DNA of 64,000 nucleotides. Source: Homalodisca vitripennis (taxonomy: Eukaryota; Arthropoda; Insecta; Hemiptera; Cicadellidae). Location of the stretch: the NCBI RefSeq assembly GCF_021130785.1, contig NC_060214.1, forward strand, positions 42,701,001-42,765,000. The letters run 5' to 3'. The notes under the pieces were generated by a model. It made no database searches. It was not told the origin of the DNA and saw only the letters and a list, made by a program, of their open reading frames with translations. This document shows, in pieces, positions 1-11,034 of the stretch. Each line of letters opens with the position of its first letter. The stretch's first letter is position 1. A program made the translations under genes and the position numbers.

Positions 1-1120
1 TACACAAATTATGCAAATTTTTATAGTTAAATATTATTTAAATTTCTTACTCATGCTTATGATTCAACGATACATTTAACAAACCTAATGTGAACTATGA
101 TAGTTGACTATGGAACCGGAAAGTGGGTAGCTATTTGTATTTACTGTGTGAAAGACAATATTTTTCTGCGCATTTACAATTTATAACGTATAATATATTT
201 TATTAATCGGACAAAAATTAAACGCAAATACAGTCCCAGAAATACCTTAGTCCATCATGAGATGACATTTTTGGAAGTAAGCAGATTGTATTTCCTGAAG
301 TATTCAAAAGATCAATTGTGTGTATAGCTTGTTCCGCCGAGACTGGCACAAGTACGACTCAGAGTTTTATTTATAGTTAAATAAAACTATAAATATTTAG
401 TTTTTTTATTTCTTTTTAATGGGAATACGCCAATTGAACTATGATGTGTGCAATATAATTGATTCATACCAAATATGCTTCATCACAAACCAAACCTTAA
501 ATACGGACCAATGATAATTTAGTTTAGGTTTTGAAACTCTCAATAATTAAAGCGTAAATAATATGTTCTATAAACATACATCCATCTGATTTGCAATTAT
601 TTTAGGGCTTCATAATGCTACATTATCATAGGTCCTTTCACTAAGAGAACTGCAAACTTACTATTAATCTAATGTGGAATAAAATAGTTCAATGTTGTTA
701 CTGAACTTGTTCGAGTTATTCATTTATGTATTATGGAATATTGCAGAGAATTTTGTATATTTATTTTGTACTCATAACATCTGTTTCCACACTCCAACTT
801 AAAACCCTAAAAATTTTTCTGAAGTAGATCAGGAGACTGTTATATCTTCCAGTGACAATTTGCCTCTTTTATCCGATTAAGAACATTAATACAACATTAA
901 AACGTATTTACAATTTGTTCAAGTCCTGTTTTCAAAGGTCTCTAATACTGATATACCTAAAAAAATAAGTAACAGTGATAAAGGACCACCAATTACATTG
1001 CAGTAACCAAGAAAAAAAAACCACTGCAAAAAAATTCTAATTTTGTCCAATGTTCTTTAAAATTTCAATATACCTGTATTCTTAGTTACCACTTAAATGC
1101 ATTCACCAAAAACAATAACA
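1..1120. other. gene-free AT-rich DNA
   Basis: No ORF of note, no recognisable repeat and no RNA gene was seen. It is the left flank of LTR element 1. Confidence 0.6.
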
Positions 1121-1148
1121 AGCATGGTAGCGCAGTCAATATAACGAC
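1121..1148. repeat. short tRNA-like / primer-site-like fragment
   Basis: The 19-mer gcgcagtcaatataacgac (1130-1148) recurs exactly at 45288-45306, at the edge of the right LTR of element 3. The bases before it (agcatggta) are a degenerate version of those at 45279-45287 (agcagagtg). It may be a remnant of a related retroelement, or of a tRNA-derived SINE head. The sequences diverge after the shared block. Confidence 0.4.
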
Positions 1149-1213
1149 GTAGGTTTATCCGCAAAAAAACAAGGAATATTCAAGGATTATTCCATGAATA
1201 TTCAAGGTTAGGA

Positions 1214-1217
1214 GAGT
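1214..1217. repeat. target-site duplication of element 1, left copy (GAGT)
   Basis: GAGT precedes the left LTR and GAGT at 11031-11034 follows the right LTR. Four base pairs is the usual duplication length for Ty3/Gypsy integrases. Confidence 0.8.
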
Positions 1218-1726
1218 TGTGCCGAAGGCACAACAGTTAGTTAGCAGGTGGTCAGATAGGCATAGTTGTCTTGCATGATAGAGGGCGCTACTGACGCCGG
1301 TTATCAAAGGTCGGGGGAGTCGCTCAAAAAACGAGCGCAGTTGTTCCGGTGGCTCCGTGGCTGTATGGGTGAGATCCTTCCAATAGTTTCTTAGGACTTA
1401 ATTTGGTTAATTTTAGGGGAATTATACTATGGTGCTTTTTTACAGAAGATGCTATTACCATTTATAAATGTGGTGCACCTTAGTTGCTGTCTGAATAGGA
1501 TCACGATAGTTATAAAACCGGGGGGATTAGATTGAATTAAATTATATTTTCTAAACTAAAACATCTATCAAAGCTGGCTGTCTCTGCACCTTGAGGGGTG
1601 TCCACCTCGACCTCGGGCTCCTAAAGCTTAAATTAGTTGGTGAATTGCAAATTGGCGCGGTCAAATTATTTATTAACCGAGACACGAAACAATTTTTCGT
1701 TCACGCACGTGCTTAGAAACGTTGCA
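1218..1726 (+). repeat. 5' LTR of element 1
   Basis: It matches 10521-11030 almost base for base. It begins TGTGCCGAAGGCACAAC, which contains an inverted repeat (TGTGCC/GGCACA), and ends GTTGCA. Differences from the right copy are single-base run-length changes near 1387, 1553 and 1717. The TATA box and polyadenylation signal were not located with certainty. Confidence 0.95.
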
Positions 1727-1728
1727 GA

Positions 1729-1740
1729 TGGTAGCAGAGC
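1729..1740 (+). other. primer-binding site of element 1 (initiator tRNA-Met type)
   Basis: TGGTAGCAGAGC starts two bases after the left LTR. It is complementary to the 3' end of insect initiator tRNA-Met (CTCTGCTACCA plus one more base, as I recall that tRNA). The match does not extend beyond 12 bases. Confidence 0.7.
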
Positions 1741-3396
1741 GATAACCTCAAGGTGTTGATCAGTCTGTGATAGATTTTTGTTTTAAAATTAAATAAGGTA
1801 AATTAATATTATTTTGCATTATCATTTAATTCATTGTAATGTTCTAAATTCACTAGTGTAGGATGGCAAGCCTCGTGGGTTCATGCAGGAGGAAACGGGT
1901 TCAATCGGCAGACCTGATCGGGCATGAAATTAGTGATTAGCCTGTTAGTTATCATGAATTAGAAAGTAATTTGGTCTGTCCGTTTGTACGTCTTTCCGGT
2001 ATCCTTAGCGTTTAACAAAAGATTGAATTGGCCGATTTGGGTATTTATAGTGTAAAGTTAATTAAATAAAGGGTGTTCATTAATAACTAAAACAAAGAAA
2101 TGGGATCATAGCATGTTGCATAGTATTCGAATTGTACTTGGATTATTAAATCGAATAAGTTGGAAAATTTATTAATTTATAAGTCTAAATTGGAGCATGT
2201 TAGTTTTATGTTAGATGGAAAATATGTAATATTATTAAACGGGAGACAGAAATTGTTTAGGAAGGGAAAACATTACCATGAAGGAAAATTAGCATGTCAT
2301 ACTTGATTTCAACATAAATAATTGTTATTTAGAAGTTCTGTTAAATAAGATATTATTAGGATATTAATTAGAAGGATTATATACAGGAATTCTTTTTATT
2401 TTGAATTTTAGTTAAGGGGTACAACAGTACAATATTCTCACTTAAATCTTAAATAATAACTTATTAACCCCTAGGGTAAAGTAAATTATGAAAGTAACAT
2501 TATTGCTTGATTTCAGTAATTAATTGGGTACTCTTAAATTAAAGACTTATTGGTTGGAAATGTAGTGTTATTGGAGGGTGTTGGTTAAAAAGTCAATTCA
2601 TTAAAATTCTAACTTACATTATTGCTAATACCATACAGAAATTGTTTTAATACATTGTATATATTGTATTAAATTTTAGAATATATATCTTAGAATTATA
2701 TTGATGAGTAATAACATGAATTTTCCTCTTCTAAATTAAATTTCATGTGTTACAAATAGGTACATGAAACTACTGCAGTGTTTAATACATAGGGTGTATT
2801 TAAGGTTCACATATAAATACGTGTGTAAGGAATAAATAAATAACGAAACTATCAACCGAGGAAAAGGGCTGTGACCTCAAACCTTATCACTAGAGCTCAG
2901 CTGATTGACTGATAACACAGTCCCTTGGTTAGTGATAGTAAACTAGGGTATTCATTCACAAAATACAACATATTATATTAGATGCTTAGCATACACGTGT
3001 TAACAATTGTTGTAAGAAATTCATAAATAGTAAAAATCACCAATTTTAATTTAATAGTAATTAATAGTAAACTTGATCAATAACCTGAACTTAATTAATA
3101 ATTAATATTAAGTTCTGAAACAGCATTAATAAATACCATAAGAAAGTTTTTATAGTTGTGTAATTTTTATTGCGATTGATTGAAGTGAGTATCATATGAC
3201 CCGATAAGAGGTTTCGCTTAAATAAATAAATGTCCTCTATAAAACAATTTTTGAACAAACAATTCTAGGTGTTCATAAATCTTTACTGTACATACTGGAT
3301 TTTATTGTAATAGTTGGCACCAGTTATGTATAATTAAATCTTACACTAATTTTCAAACTTTACCTTGAATACCATACTATATTATATAAAAGAATA
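1741..3396 (+). other. long untranslated leader of element 1
   Basis: About 1.65 kb of AT-rich sequence with no convincing ORF separates the primer-binding site from the first coding segment. A donor-like AAG|GTAAAT lies at about 1794-1802, so part of the leader may be an intron; no acceptor can be fixed. A long imperfect inverted repeat at 2849-2938 could fold into a stem-loop. Confidence 0.55.
2849..2938 (+). other. imperfect long stem-loop in the leader of element 1
   Basis: The arm at about 2849-2873 (ctatcaacc … gggctgtg) pairs with the arm at about 2915-2938 (cacagtccc … agtgatag), leaving a loop of ~40 nt. Its place between primer site and first ORF resembles where retroelement packaging signals lie, but that role is inferred. 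Confidence 0.4.
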
Positions 3397-3955
3397 ATGA
3401 ATGTGTTTTTACTTGGCGACTCTCACTTAAAACGGCTTATGAATTTCCCACATTCCTTAGAAATTAAATATTTATCCTATTATTACCATGGGAGGTTTTA
3501 CAGTTTCTAATCTTAAAAAAAACATTAAGATAAAACAAACAATAATTCCGAATAATCAAGTTATTTTAGTTTCAATAGGCACAAACGATATTCTGCAAAA
3601 CAAAGCTATGCAACAGTTAAGAGATCAATACCGATCGCTTATCAGGCTAATAAGAATTAAATATAGTCCGTCTAAAATCCTCTTAATGAAAGTGCCTTTA
3701 TCCCCTAGAATTAAATCTGGTAGTTTGCACCTGAACGCAATTAACAGTTTCAACTCATACTTGTCCACATTCAAAAGTCATGAAATACGATTAGTCGACA
3801 TTAATCCTGTGGTAACTCAGGGCTATACTAGGGGGACAGGCAACCTAAAACATTTTGAATTGCAATATTTTAATGGGAAACCAGATTTATTACATTTGAA
3901 TGGGCAGGGATACGCGGTTCTTTTTCAAATAATTAGGGAGGCCTTAGAGAGTTAA
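3397..3955 (+). pseudogene. SGNH (GDSL-type) hydrolase-like ORF in element 1, one frameshift
   Basis: An ATG at 3397 opens a segment with GDSH (3415-3426), the block I nucleophile motif. One base is gained or lost near 3480-3490, and the reading continues in the frame that is open from 3488 to 3955. That part has a Gly-Gly-Phe stretch fitting block II, SIGTNDIL (block III, Gly-x-Asn-Asp) and DLLHLNGQGY (block V, Asp-x-x-His). All four SGNH catalytic positions are therefore present. At ~185 codons the length suits a minimal esterase domain. In the SGNH family these residues support ester hydrolysis; esterase domains of this fold are known in ORF1 of CR1-type LINEs. Here the ORF stands upstream of gag in an LTR element, which is unusual. 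Substrate and role are unknown. Confidence 0.72.
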
Positions 3956-4099
3956 ACAAATGTCACATACAACTTTGCCCGGTAGAATCGTCCTGTATTG
4001 AGCTCAGGGGTAGGCCATCCGCAACTATCATATTATTGTTATTGCTATTTGATCTATAGTATTACTTGTTTTTGGGAATCTGTGTGCTTTGATATTAAT

Positions 4100-5690
4100 A
4101 TGTCGTCTGACGAAGATATCCAAATTTCTGATGAAAGTCTGAATTGGATTTACAAACTTGATAGGGATCAACTCAAGATACAGTGTGATAAATTCAAATT
4201 AGCTAGTGGTACGGTCCGGCAGATGAGGGCTGCGCTATCGGATTTTGTAAAATCGCAAAAGAAAATTGGTTCGGAGTTGGTTCCATCTAGTAGTCGAATC
4301 AATGACGGTATGGGACTTAACTTAATATCTGGAAACAATTTCGAAGAGGAACGGTCTGATGTTACCAAAGTAAATGTGGACGTAAACGAACGGGAAACCC
4401 CAGGTAGTATTAAAAATAACGGTCTTACAGAAAATCTAAATGATGATAAGGAATCGAATCAACAGAAACCCTCGGTTAATGGTATTGCAGTGCCAACAAC
4501 ATCATCCAACGCCGCGTTAGGAGACCCAATGTCTTTGATTTTTCAGCTGCGCAATAACAATCAACAATGGAAGTTATAAAGCAGACAGCTGACAGTTTTA
4601 ATAGGAACCTAGCTACGGCATTAAATCCTCCACCGTATAGTCAGGATGGTTCAAGTTCAGTTTTGAGGGATGTTGTTGCCGCCTTACCTTATAATTCCGG
4701 TGGAGATCCGCATAAAATACTTAAATTTCTTTCGCAAATCTTCCAAATCTTTAATTTGAAGATAACTTCAGATCAAAGCGTAATTTTGAATATTTTACCC
4801 AAAACTGAAGGGCGTCTGCGAAACATTTTTCACGAAGCGGTAACTCAAAAATTAGACTGGCCACAGCTTAGAAAAATTAATCATAAGAGCATTCTTCCCT
4901 GGAAGATTACTTCGGGAGGCAATAAGTCGGCATGTGTACAGAACTCAGCGCCAACAAGAGCGGTTTACCGATTTTGTAGATGATATCCGAACTATATGTG
5001 CTATCTTAACTCCGGAAGCCGAGGATCATGATATTTTTGAAATAATAATGGGAGCAATTTTGCCTGATACGCGAGCTTGTTTTGCGGGACTGCCTACTCC
5101 GTCACACCTACAGAATTTGATAGAGATGGGTTCCACTATCGATGGTATTAGGGAATTTAATGTTCAGCAAACCCCTTCTCGGCCTAATGCAAACTACACC
5201 TTGTACCCGTATAGAAAAAGTAGTGAGTCATATAACTCAAACTGGCCTCGAGACAGTAGATATGGTAATCTTTCGGGCCGAAATGATAGCTCCGGTAACA
5301 GGGGATGGTTCCAACACAGACGGGGGACTGATAATAACGCCAGACCCAGTGATACAGGAACAAGTCCCCAGTACTCGGGTCGCCCAAATCATGTGGTTGC
5401 AGAGGTAAATAATAGCACGAGAAGAACTTACTCGCACACCAATCCTACACGAAGAGAGATTGCAGGCACTCCGGTGGGTCAGCAAGCAACAGACAGGGAG
5501 TAACTCGGAACGAACACGGTATCATGGTGATAGGCGAGGACCTTGGAGTGGTCGTGGAGGCAATACTGGTGGAAGTTCTCATAATTATCGGGAAAATAAT
5601 AATTTAAAACAATTCAAGGGGACGTTGGTAGGCAGGCCCTACGCCCCCTTTAAAGCTTTTGTCCGTGGTAAGACCTGCCAATGCCTTTAA
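4100..5690 (+). pseudogene. gag: gag of element 1, several frameshifts
   Basis: The chosen start is the ATG at 4100 (MSSDEDIQ); the frame is open from 3998, but the residues before it look non-coding. The first ~40 residues after the acidic start (KLDRDQLKIQCDKFKLASGT) resemble a SAP-like helix-turn-helix. The frame is lost near 4567-4579, 4925-4983, 5490 and 5665. Middle pieces (4567-4983 and 4934-5503) carry capsid-like helical sequence and a PPPY motif (codons about 4630-4641), which in retroviral Gag proteins recruits WW-domain ubiquitin ligases for budding. The C-terminal part (about 5400-5640) is rich in Arg, Gly, Ser and Asn, and no CCHC knuckle was seen, so nucleic-acid binding may rest on RG-rich sequence. 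The capsid assignment comes from position rather than from a firm motif. Confidence 0.7.
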
Positions 5691-6918
5691 AACTGGGGTT
5701 CCCAAGTCAGACTTGATGTATATTCCAATGCAATTTGGGAGAGTTACCTTATTCGGTCTCCTTGACACAGGTTCATCTAGAACCATAATAAGTGCCAGTG
5801 CGCTAAAACAGTTGAGCAACGAAAAGGGTGTTCTGAAAGGAATAAAGCCCACAGATTGTACCGGTATCATCGCAAATGGCCAGCCGATAAATTTCATAGA
5901 TGAGAGTTATATTCATTTCAAAATAAATTACTGTTCATGGACCTTTCCTTTTTTAGTAGCCGAGGAATTGCCTGTTTCAATTATTTTAGGGTTTAACTTT
6001 ATGCAAGCTTCGGGTATGATTATAAACACGGTAAGGAAAACAGTGACATTTAATTTTAATACCTCATTGGTTTTAGCAAATTTGGAAGCCAAGGTCGTGG
6101 ACGATTCGAACCCTAAAGGACCAAGTTTTGGTGAATCTCTTAATCAGTCTCAGATAAATGAATTGAAACATATAATCAGTAGCTACCCAAATACGATTAC
6201 CAAGACACTAGGAAGGACAAAATTAATTGAGTACAACATTAGAGTAACGTCAAATCAGTTGGTAAGGACTAGACCCTATCAGTATGCGCCTCCGAAGCAA
6301 ATGTTGGTAGAAAAACACGTAAAATCGTTACTTGAACAGGGTGTAATTAGACCATCAAATTCACCATACAGCAGTCCAGCTTTTTTAGTTCCAAAAAAGA
6401 ACGGTTCGCAAAGATTAGTAGTAAATTACCGGGGAATTAACAAAATAATTGAATTAGAATCAACACCTATGCCTACTATTGAAAGCGCCTTCCAGTACCT
6501 CGGAAAATCTTCTTGGTATTCTACCATGGATTTAGTGAACGCATATAATCAGATTCCCTTACAGGAGGCTTCAAAAAAATATACCGCCTTCGTGACAAGT
6601 ACGGGACAGTTTGAATGGAATTATGTTCCTTTCGGTTTAGCATCGGGGAGCATGGTTCTGGCGAATTTATTAAATAAGGTGCTTGGCGACTTAAAGTTTC
6701 AGTTTGTGTTCACATATTTTGACGATATTTTAATCTACAGTGATACATTTGAGGATCATTTAAAGCACATAAAACTGGTTTTGGATCGTTTGCGAGAGGC
6801 GGGACTCACTGTTAGCCCAGACAAAATGGTATTGGCCACTCAAAAAATTGAATTTTTGGGACACACGTTTTTCAGCCAAATAAAGTTTCCATTAGTAATG
6901 AAAGAATTGAGCCCATAG
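5659..6918 (+). CDS. pol: protease and reverse transcriptase (5' part of pol), element 1
   Basis: The open frame runs for 419 codons. Retropepsin is shown by LLDTGSSRT near residue 35 (active-site Asp-Thr-Gly) and the flap/C-terminal IILGFNFM. RT begins around residue 190 with the Gypsy-type primer-grip region; VPKKNGSQRLVVNYRGINK and SWYSTMDLVNAYNQIPL (catalytic Asp in motif A) follow. The catalytic motif is YFDD (in FTYFDDILIYSD), where YLDD or YIDD is more common. The frame ends early at 6918, just after the EFLGHTFF motif, through a one-base change in a T-run near 6870-6880. RT thumb sequence continues in the next frame. It copies the element RNA into DNA within a cytoplasmic particle. 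Confidence 0.88.
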   Translation: MSVVRPANAFKTGVPKSDLMYIPMQFGRVTLFGLLDTGSSRTIISASALKQLSNEKGVLKGIKPTDCTGIIANGQPINFIDESYIHFKINYCSWTFPFLVAEELPVSIILGFNFMQASGMIINTVRKTVTFNFNTSLVLANLEAKVVDDSNPKGPSFGESLNQSQINELKHIISSYPNTITKTLGRTKLIEYNIRVTSNQLVRTRPYQYAPPKQMLVEKHVKSLLEQGVIRPSNSPYSSPAFLVPKKNGSQRLVVNYRGINKIIELESTPMPTIESAFQYLGKSSWYSTMDLVNAYNQIPLQEASKKYTAFVTSTGQFEWNYVPFGLASGSMVLANLLNKVLGDLKFQFVFTYFDDILIYSDTFEDHLKHIKLVLDRLREAGLTVSPDKMVLATQKIEFLGHTFFSQIKFPLVMKELSP

Positions 6919-8295
6919 AAAACTACCCAGAACCCAAAAATTTAAAGCAATTAAGTAGATTCTTAGGTATGTGCTCCTTTTATGCAAGATACATTAAAGA
7001 TTTTTCTAGCATCGCTCAACCATTAAATGAATTGAAGAAAAAAGGGGTTAACTTTGTTTGGGGTCCACAGCAAAAAGTAGCTTTTTAACACATTGAAACG
7101 GCGATTAACATCTGGGGCAGTGTTGAGACTACCTAATTTTGACATACCGTTTACGCTGCAAACAGACGCATCAGGTTCAGCCCTAGGAGCCGTATTGTCT
7201 CAGCGTATTGAGGGTAGTTTGGCCCCAATAGCATTTGCAAGCCGACCACTAAATCAACATGAGCGACATTATAGTACCTTTGAATTAGAAGCTCTCGCGG
7301 TAGTATTTGCCCTTAACAAATTTCGACCTTATCTAGAACATTCGGAATTCGATCTTTATACAGACAATAGTGCACTCAGCTGGTTATTAAATCATCCTAG
7401 ACAAATTGGCAAAATTGCACGATGGGTTACATTCATAAATGCATTTAAATTTACGGTGCATCACATTAAAGGCAAGGACAATGTTGTGGCGGATTGCTTA
7501 TCAAGAATATTTGAACATAAAAATGATGAACAGATAATTCCATCTACCTCAAAAGAGCAATCACCTCATTCGGTACTTCTTTTGTATGGGATACCCGAAG
7601 CATTTAAGGATGTTAAGGAGCATCAAAGGGACGACTTAAACATTAATAGCATAATTCGGCAGGTTCAAAGTCGTACGCCGCCAGCTAATTATTTTCTTCG
7701 TGACGGAATTTTAATGTATCGAGCACCTAATCATACACGACCTCGTATTGTAATTCCGGAAAAATTGATTCCAATGCTATTTAAAGTATATCACTGCTCG
7801 CCAACGTCTGCTCATTTGGGGATTTCAAAAACATGGTCTAGAGTATCCAAGTATTTTCATGGGGATCAGCTGCGTCAGCGTATTACGGGTATGGTGAAAT
7901 CTTGCGTGGAATGTCAGCGTTGTAAACAGGCTCAAAACACGCGTGTGGGTCATCTTGCGTCCGAAGTCTACTCTGTACCTTTTGAACGTATATTTATCGA
8001 TTTCATAGGACCACTCCCACGTTCAAAAAGAGGGAACAAATGGCTTTTAACGGTGGTAGATGGCTTTTCCAAATATTGTATAATGCTTCCCGCAAGAAAC
8101 TGTACTGCTAAGACAGCCGTCAGCTTAATGGAAAAGGGAGTTTTCACGTACTTTGGATTCCCAAAATCGATTGTTTCCGATCATGGTAGTTGTTTTAGGT
8201 CAGAAATGTTCCAGGGCATGTGCCGATCACTCGGGATACAGCACGTACGAACAAACGGTTTATTATCCGCAGCCATCACATGCCGAGAGAGTTAA
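6919..8295 (+). pseudogene. pol: RT thumb, RNase H and integrase N-terminal/core region, element 1
   Basis: RT thumb sequence (RFLGMCSFYARYIKDFS) occupies about 6950-7010, before a one-base run-length change near 7084. The frame 7093-8295 then holds RNase [15 protein letters not shown] (first Asp), STFELEALAVVFAL (Glu), DLYTDNSALSWLL (Asp), and HHIKGKDNVVADCLSR at its end. Integrase follows: an HHCC zinc domain (His-x-His then CVECQRC, about 7790-7930), core Asp in FIDFIGPLPRS and second Asp in SIVSDHGSCF. The frame is lost near 8250. Order and motifs are typical of Ty3/Gypsy pol. Confidence 0.88.
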
Positions 8296-8819
8296 CAAAA
8301 ATATTAAGGTAGCTCTCCGGGTTTTTCATCAAAAGGACCATTCAGAATGGGACCGTAATTTACATTTATTTCAAATCGCGTTTAACTCTGCTGAACATGC
8401 TAGCACTGGATTTTCACCTGCCAAACTGTTTTTGGGATACAGCATTAGAAAATCACTTGGAGAATATTTGGAATTTAGATGATTTGTTGCAGTTAGATAA
8501 TAATCAAACTAATATCGAGGCGCGTTGGGCCCAGGCTTTTGAAAACCTTAAAATTGCTCATCAAAAGATAGCCTCAAGGTACAATATCAACAGGAAACCT
8601 GCTGCCTTCAAGGTTGGTGACACGGTAATGTACCGGTTGATCAATATTAGTCAGGCAGCGAAGAACATATCGGCTAAACTAAACCCGTTGTGGTCCCGGC
8701 CCCTTATTATTACACGTTTCACGTCTCCGGTGACAGTTTCCCTAAGCGACCCTAAAAGTAAGAAATTCGTGAGAAATGCCCATATCTCGCAATTAAAGCC
8801 ATTTTCAGGTAAAATTTAA
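8296..8819 (+). pseudogene. pol: integrase end including catalytic Glu, element 1
   Basis: The frame open from 8153 to 8482 carries the third core residue (Glu in HAERVNKNIKV, from about 8279). A further frame, 8397-8819, holds the C-terminal domain with the SRYNINRKPAAFKVGDTVMY segment, then LSAKLNP-like and HISQLKPF motifs seen at the end of Gypsy integrases. The frame change lies near 8450-8480. No chromodomain was recognised. The stop at 8817-8819 is the end of pol. Confidence 0.85.
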
Positions 8820-10503
8820 ATAAATTCAGTTAATACTATAAATAACCAGTTAGCTTGAGAGGCGGGGATGGTCCCTCAAGGTGCCAAAGAGAGACTTTGT
8901 GATACTATATATTAAGAATACACTTACATTTGAAAAATATACATCTACTACAGATCGTCCTCAATGCGGGAGGCTTTTTTCGACGCAGTTGTCAATAAGA
9001 TCTGGGTTTGCGAAGCCTTGATCACTTCTGCGTTTTGAGGCTGACTGCGTTGAGAGATGGTTGGAAACACACACACACACATATACGAGGGAGGGTTATC
9101 CTAATCTGGCTATCCTTTTTTTATGTGAAGAAAAGAGCATATGCTACCAAAGTAATTTTTGTTTTATTATTTACATTTCAGACAGATGGTTGGACGAGGA
9201 GATCCCTAGCGCACCCTCATAACACTGACATTCATTACACAAACAAATATTCACATTAATATTAGTTCAGAATCGAATTTTACTACGGAAGTGATAGGAA
9301 AGTAGAATGTTGTGATATGAAATCTGTCTTGTATTATTTCATATAGAAATATAAATAAAATGAGAGTTGTATACAAATATGATAGATCAATAATGAAAGA
9401 GTGTTAGGTGGGTGAGTTGTCATAGAGCATCGCCAATAAGTCGGACATGTGCCGTTCGAACCGAGTCAGATTTTTCACAAACTCTACGTAAGGAGTTTGC
9501 AAAATGGAGCGGAGATGGGAAAACCTTTTCTACAGTACTTGGGAAATTGTAACGTGAATGTTAACATTCACTTCGTTAGTGTAAGTAGGTTAATTTTAAT
9601 GGTCGTTGGTTTTGGTGTAGGGTCTTTTAATTTCTCCTCATTTCTAAGCAGGCACGTCTTTAGGGAATGGAGTACGTTTCCTCACCATCAATATTTTGTG
9701 ACTGGGAATTGTTTTTTACGATGACCGCTTGGGGGAGAGGAGGGCGCTCCCTTTCCCTCCTACGAGTATAGGTTAGTGGCACCCACTGATCGTGTGACCA
9801 GTCAGAGTCTCAGTTGGAACAATAAAAAAAAAATATGAAACAACATAATTACTCACAAACTGCCAACCTTTAAAATCCTACCTTTTCCTATTTGAGATAG
9901 AGTGACATCTTCCAGCTGATAAGTTAGAACCAGAGTAAATATATAAATACAGTCAACATTGATCTAATTATTAAGATATTTATTGACTTGAATATAAGGG
10001 ATAGGATAATAATCATCTCGAGGAGTAGGAGGAGTTGAAATGAGCTCAATAAGTAGCCGTCACATCATGAGGGTTAGGAGGATATGCAGAATAAAAAAAA
10101 AAAAAAATGCTACACCTATTTTTTTCAATGTTGAAGGCTTAAAGATTACCTTCCTCCTTATTTCATCCTTTTCGATGTTTTCATTTACATAACACAAACT
10201 CACACGGGGTTCCAAAGGGACAAACCAATGACTGATTGTCTATACGGTGGTAGGGTGCAAAGGGGGGAAACAGATTTTGCATAAAGGCAGGGATGCTTGT
10301 ATGCCTTGTTCCAAGGTTATCGAGAAACTCACAATAATTAATTGTGAGTAGATTAGGTATGGTGTCGGTGGTGAGGAAATGGGGGAACTAGAAAGTCTAT
10401 AGCAATCCATTTACCCCAGTAAGCTAGGTTAGGAAGACGTGCCTCAATGTGTGACGTACAATGTTGGTGTTGGGAGACATTATATACATAAAAAAAAAAA
10501 CTT
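8820..10503 (+). other. 3' untranslated region of element 1
   Basis: About 1.7 kb lies between the pol stop and the polypurine tract. Short open frames at 9008-9259 and 9449-9724 have no recognisable motif. There is no signal peptide, fusion peptide or transmembrane pattern to suggest env. A purine-rich tract (gagaggcggggatgg) at about 8857-8871 and a hairpin near 9477-9501 (caaactc…gagtttg) were noted. A poly(A) run lies at 10091-10106. Confidence 0.55.
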
Positions 10504-10504
10504 T

Positions 10505-10520
10505 GGGAAGGGGGAGAGGA
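10505..10520 (+). other. polypurine tract of element 1
   Basis: GGGAAGGGGGAGAGGA directly abuts the right LTR. An all-purine run here is the plus-strand priming site of LTR elements. Confidence 0.85.
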
Positions 10521-11030
10521 TGTGCCGAAGGCACAACAGTTAGTTAGCAGGTGGTCAGATAGGCATAGTTGTCTTGCATGATAGAGGGCGCTACTGACGC
10601 CGGTTATCAAAGGTCGGGGGAGTCGCTCAAAAAACGAGCGCAGTTGTTCCGGTGGCTCCGTGGCTGTATGGGTGAGATCCTTCCAATAGTTCTTAGGACT
10701 TAATTTGGTTAATTTTAGGGGAATTATACTATGGTGCTTTTTTACAGAAGATGCTATTACCATTTATAAATGTGGTGCACCTTAGTTGCTGTCTGAATAG
10801 GATCACGATAGTTATAAAACCGGGGGGATTAGATTGAATTAAATTATATTTTCTAAAACTAAAACATCTATCAAAGCTGGCTGTCTCTGCACCTTGAGGG
10901 GTGTCCACCTCGACCTCGGGCTCCTAAAGCTTAAATTAGTTGGTGAATTGCAAATTGGCGCGGTCAAATTATTTATTAACCGAGACACGAAACAATTTTT
11001 CGTTCACGCACGTGCTTAGAAAACGTTGCA
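10521..11030 (+). repeat. 3' LTR of element 1
   Basis: Near-identical copy of 1218-1726, followed by GAGT at 11031-11034, the right copy of the target duplication. No substitution against the left copy was noticed, only three homopolymer length changes. Confidence 0.95.
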
Positions 11031-11034
11031 GAGT

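Larger units (their letters stand above)
1218..11030 (+). mobile_element. LTR retrotransposon 1, Ty3/Gypsy type, near-complete
   Basis: The 9.8-kb element has terminal direct repeats (1218-1726, 10521-11030), each beginning TG and ending CA, and a GAGT duplication on both sides. The internal order is primer-binding site, long leader, SGNH-like ORF, gag, protease, reverse transcriptase, RNase H, integrase and a 1.7-kb 3' untranslated part ending in a polypurine tract. Protease-RT-RNase H-integrase order defines Gypsy rather than Copia. The LTRs differ only by three one-base homopolymer indels, so the insertion looks very recent. Coding frames are interrupted several times, mostly near homopolymers. 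No env-like ORF was found downstream of integrase. Confidence 0.93.

Noticed and set aside
8820..10503. An env gene in element 1
   Set aside because: No signal peptide, cleavage site, fusion peptide or membrane segment could be found; open frames are short.
10353..10763. A 136-codon minus-strand ORF at the right end of element 1
   Set aside because: It crosses the 3' untranslated region, polypurine tract and LTR in antisense and has no motif.
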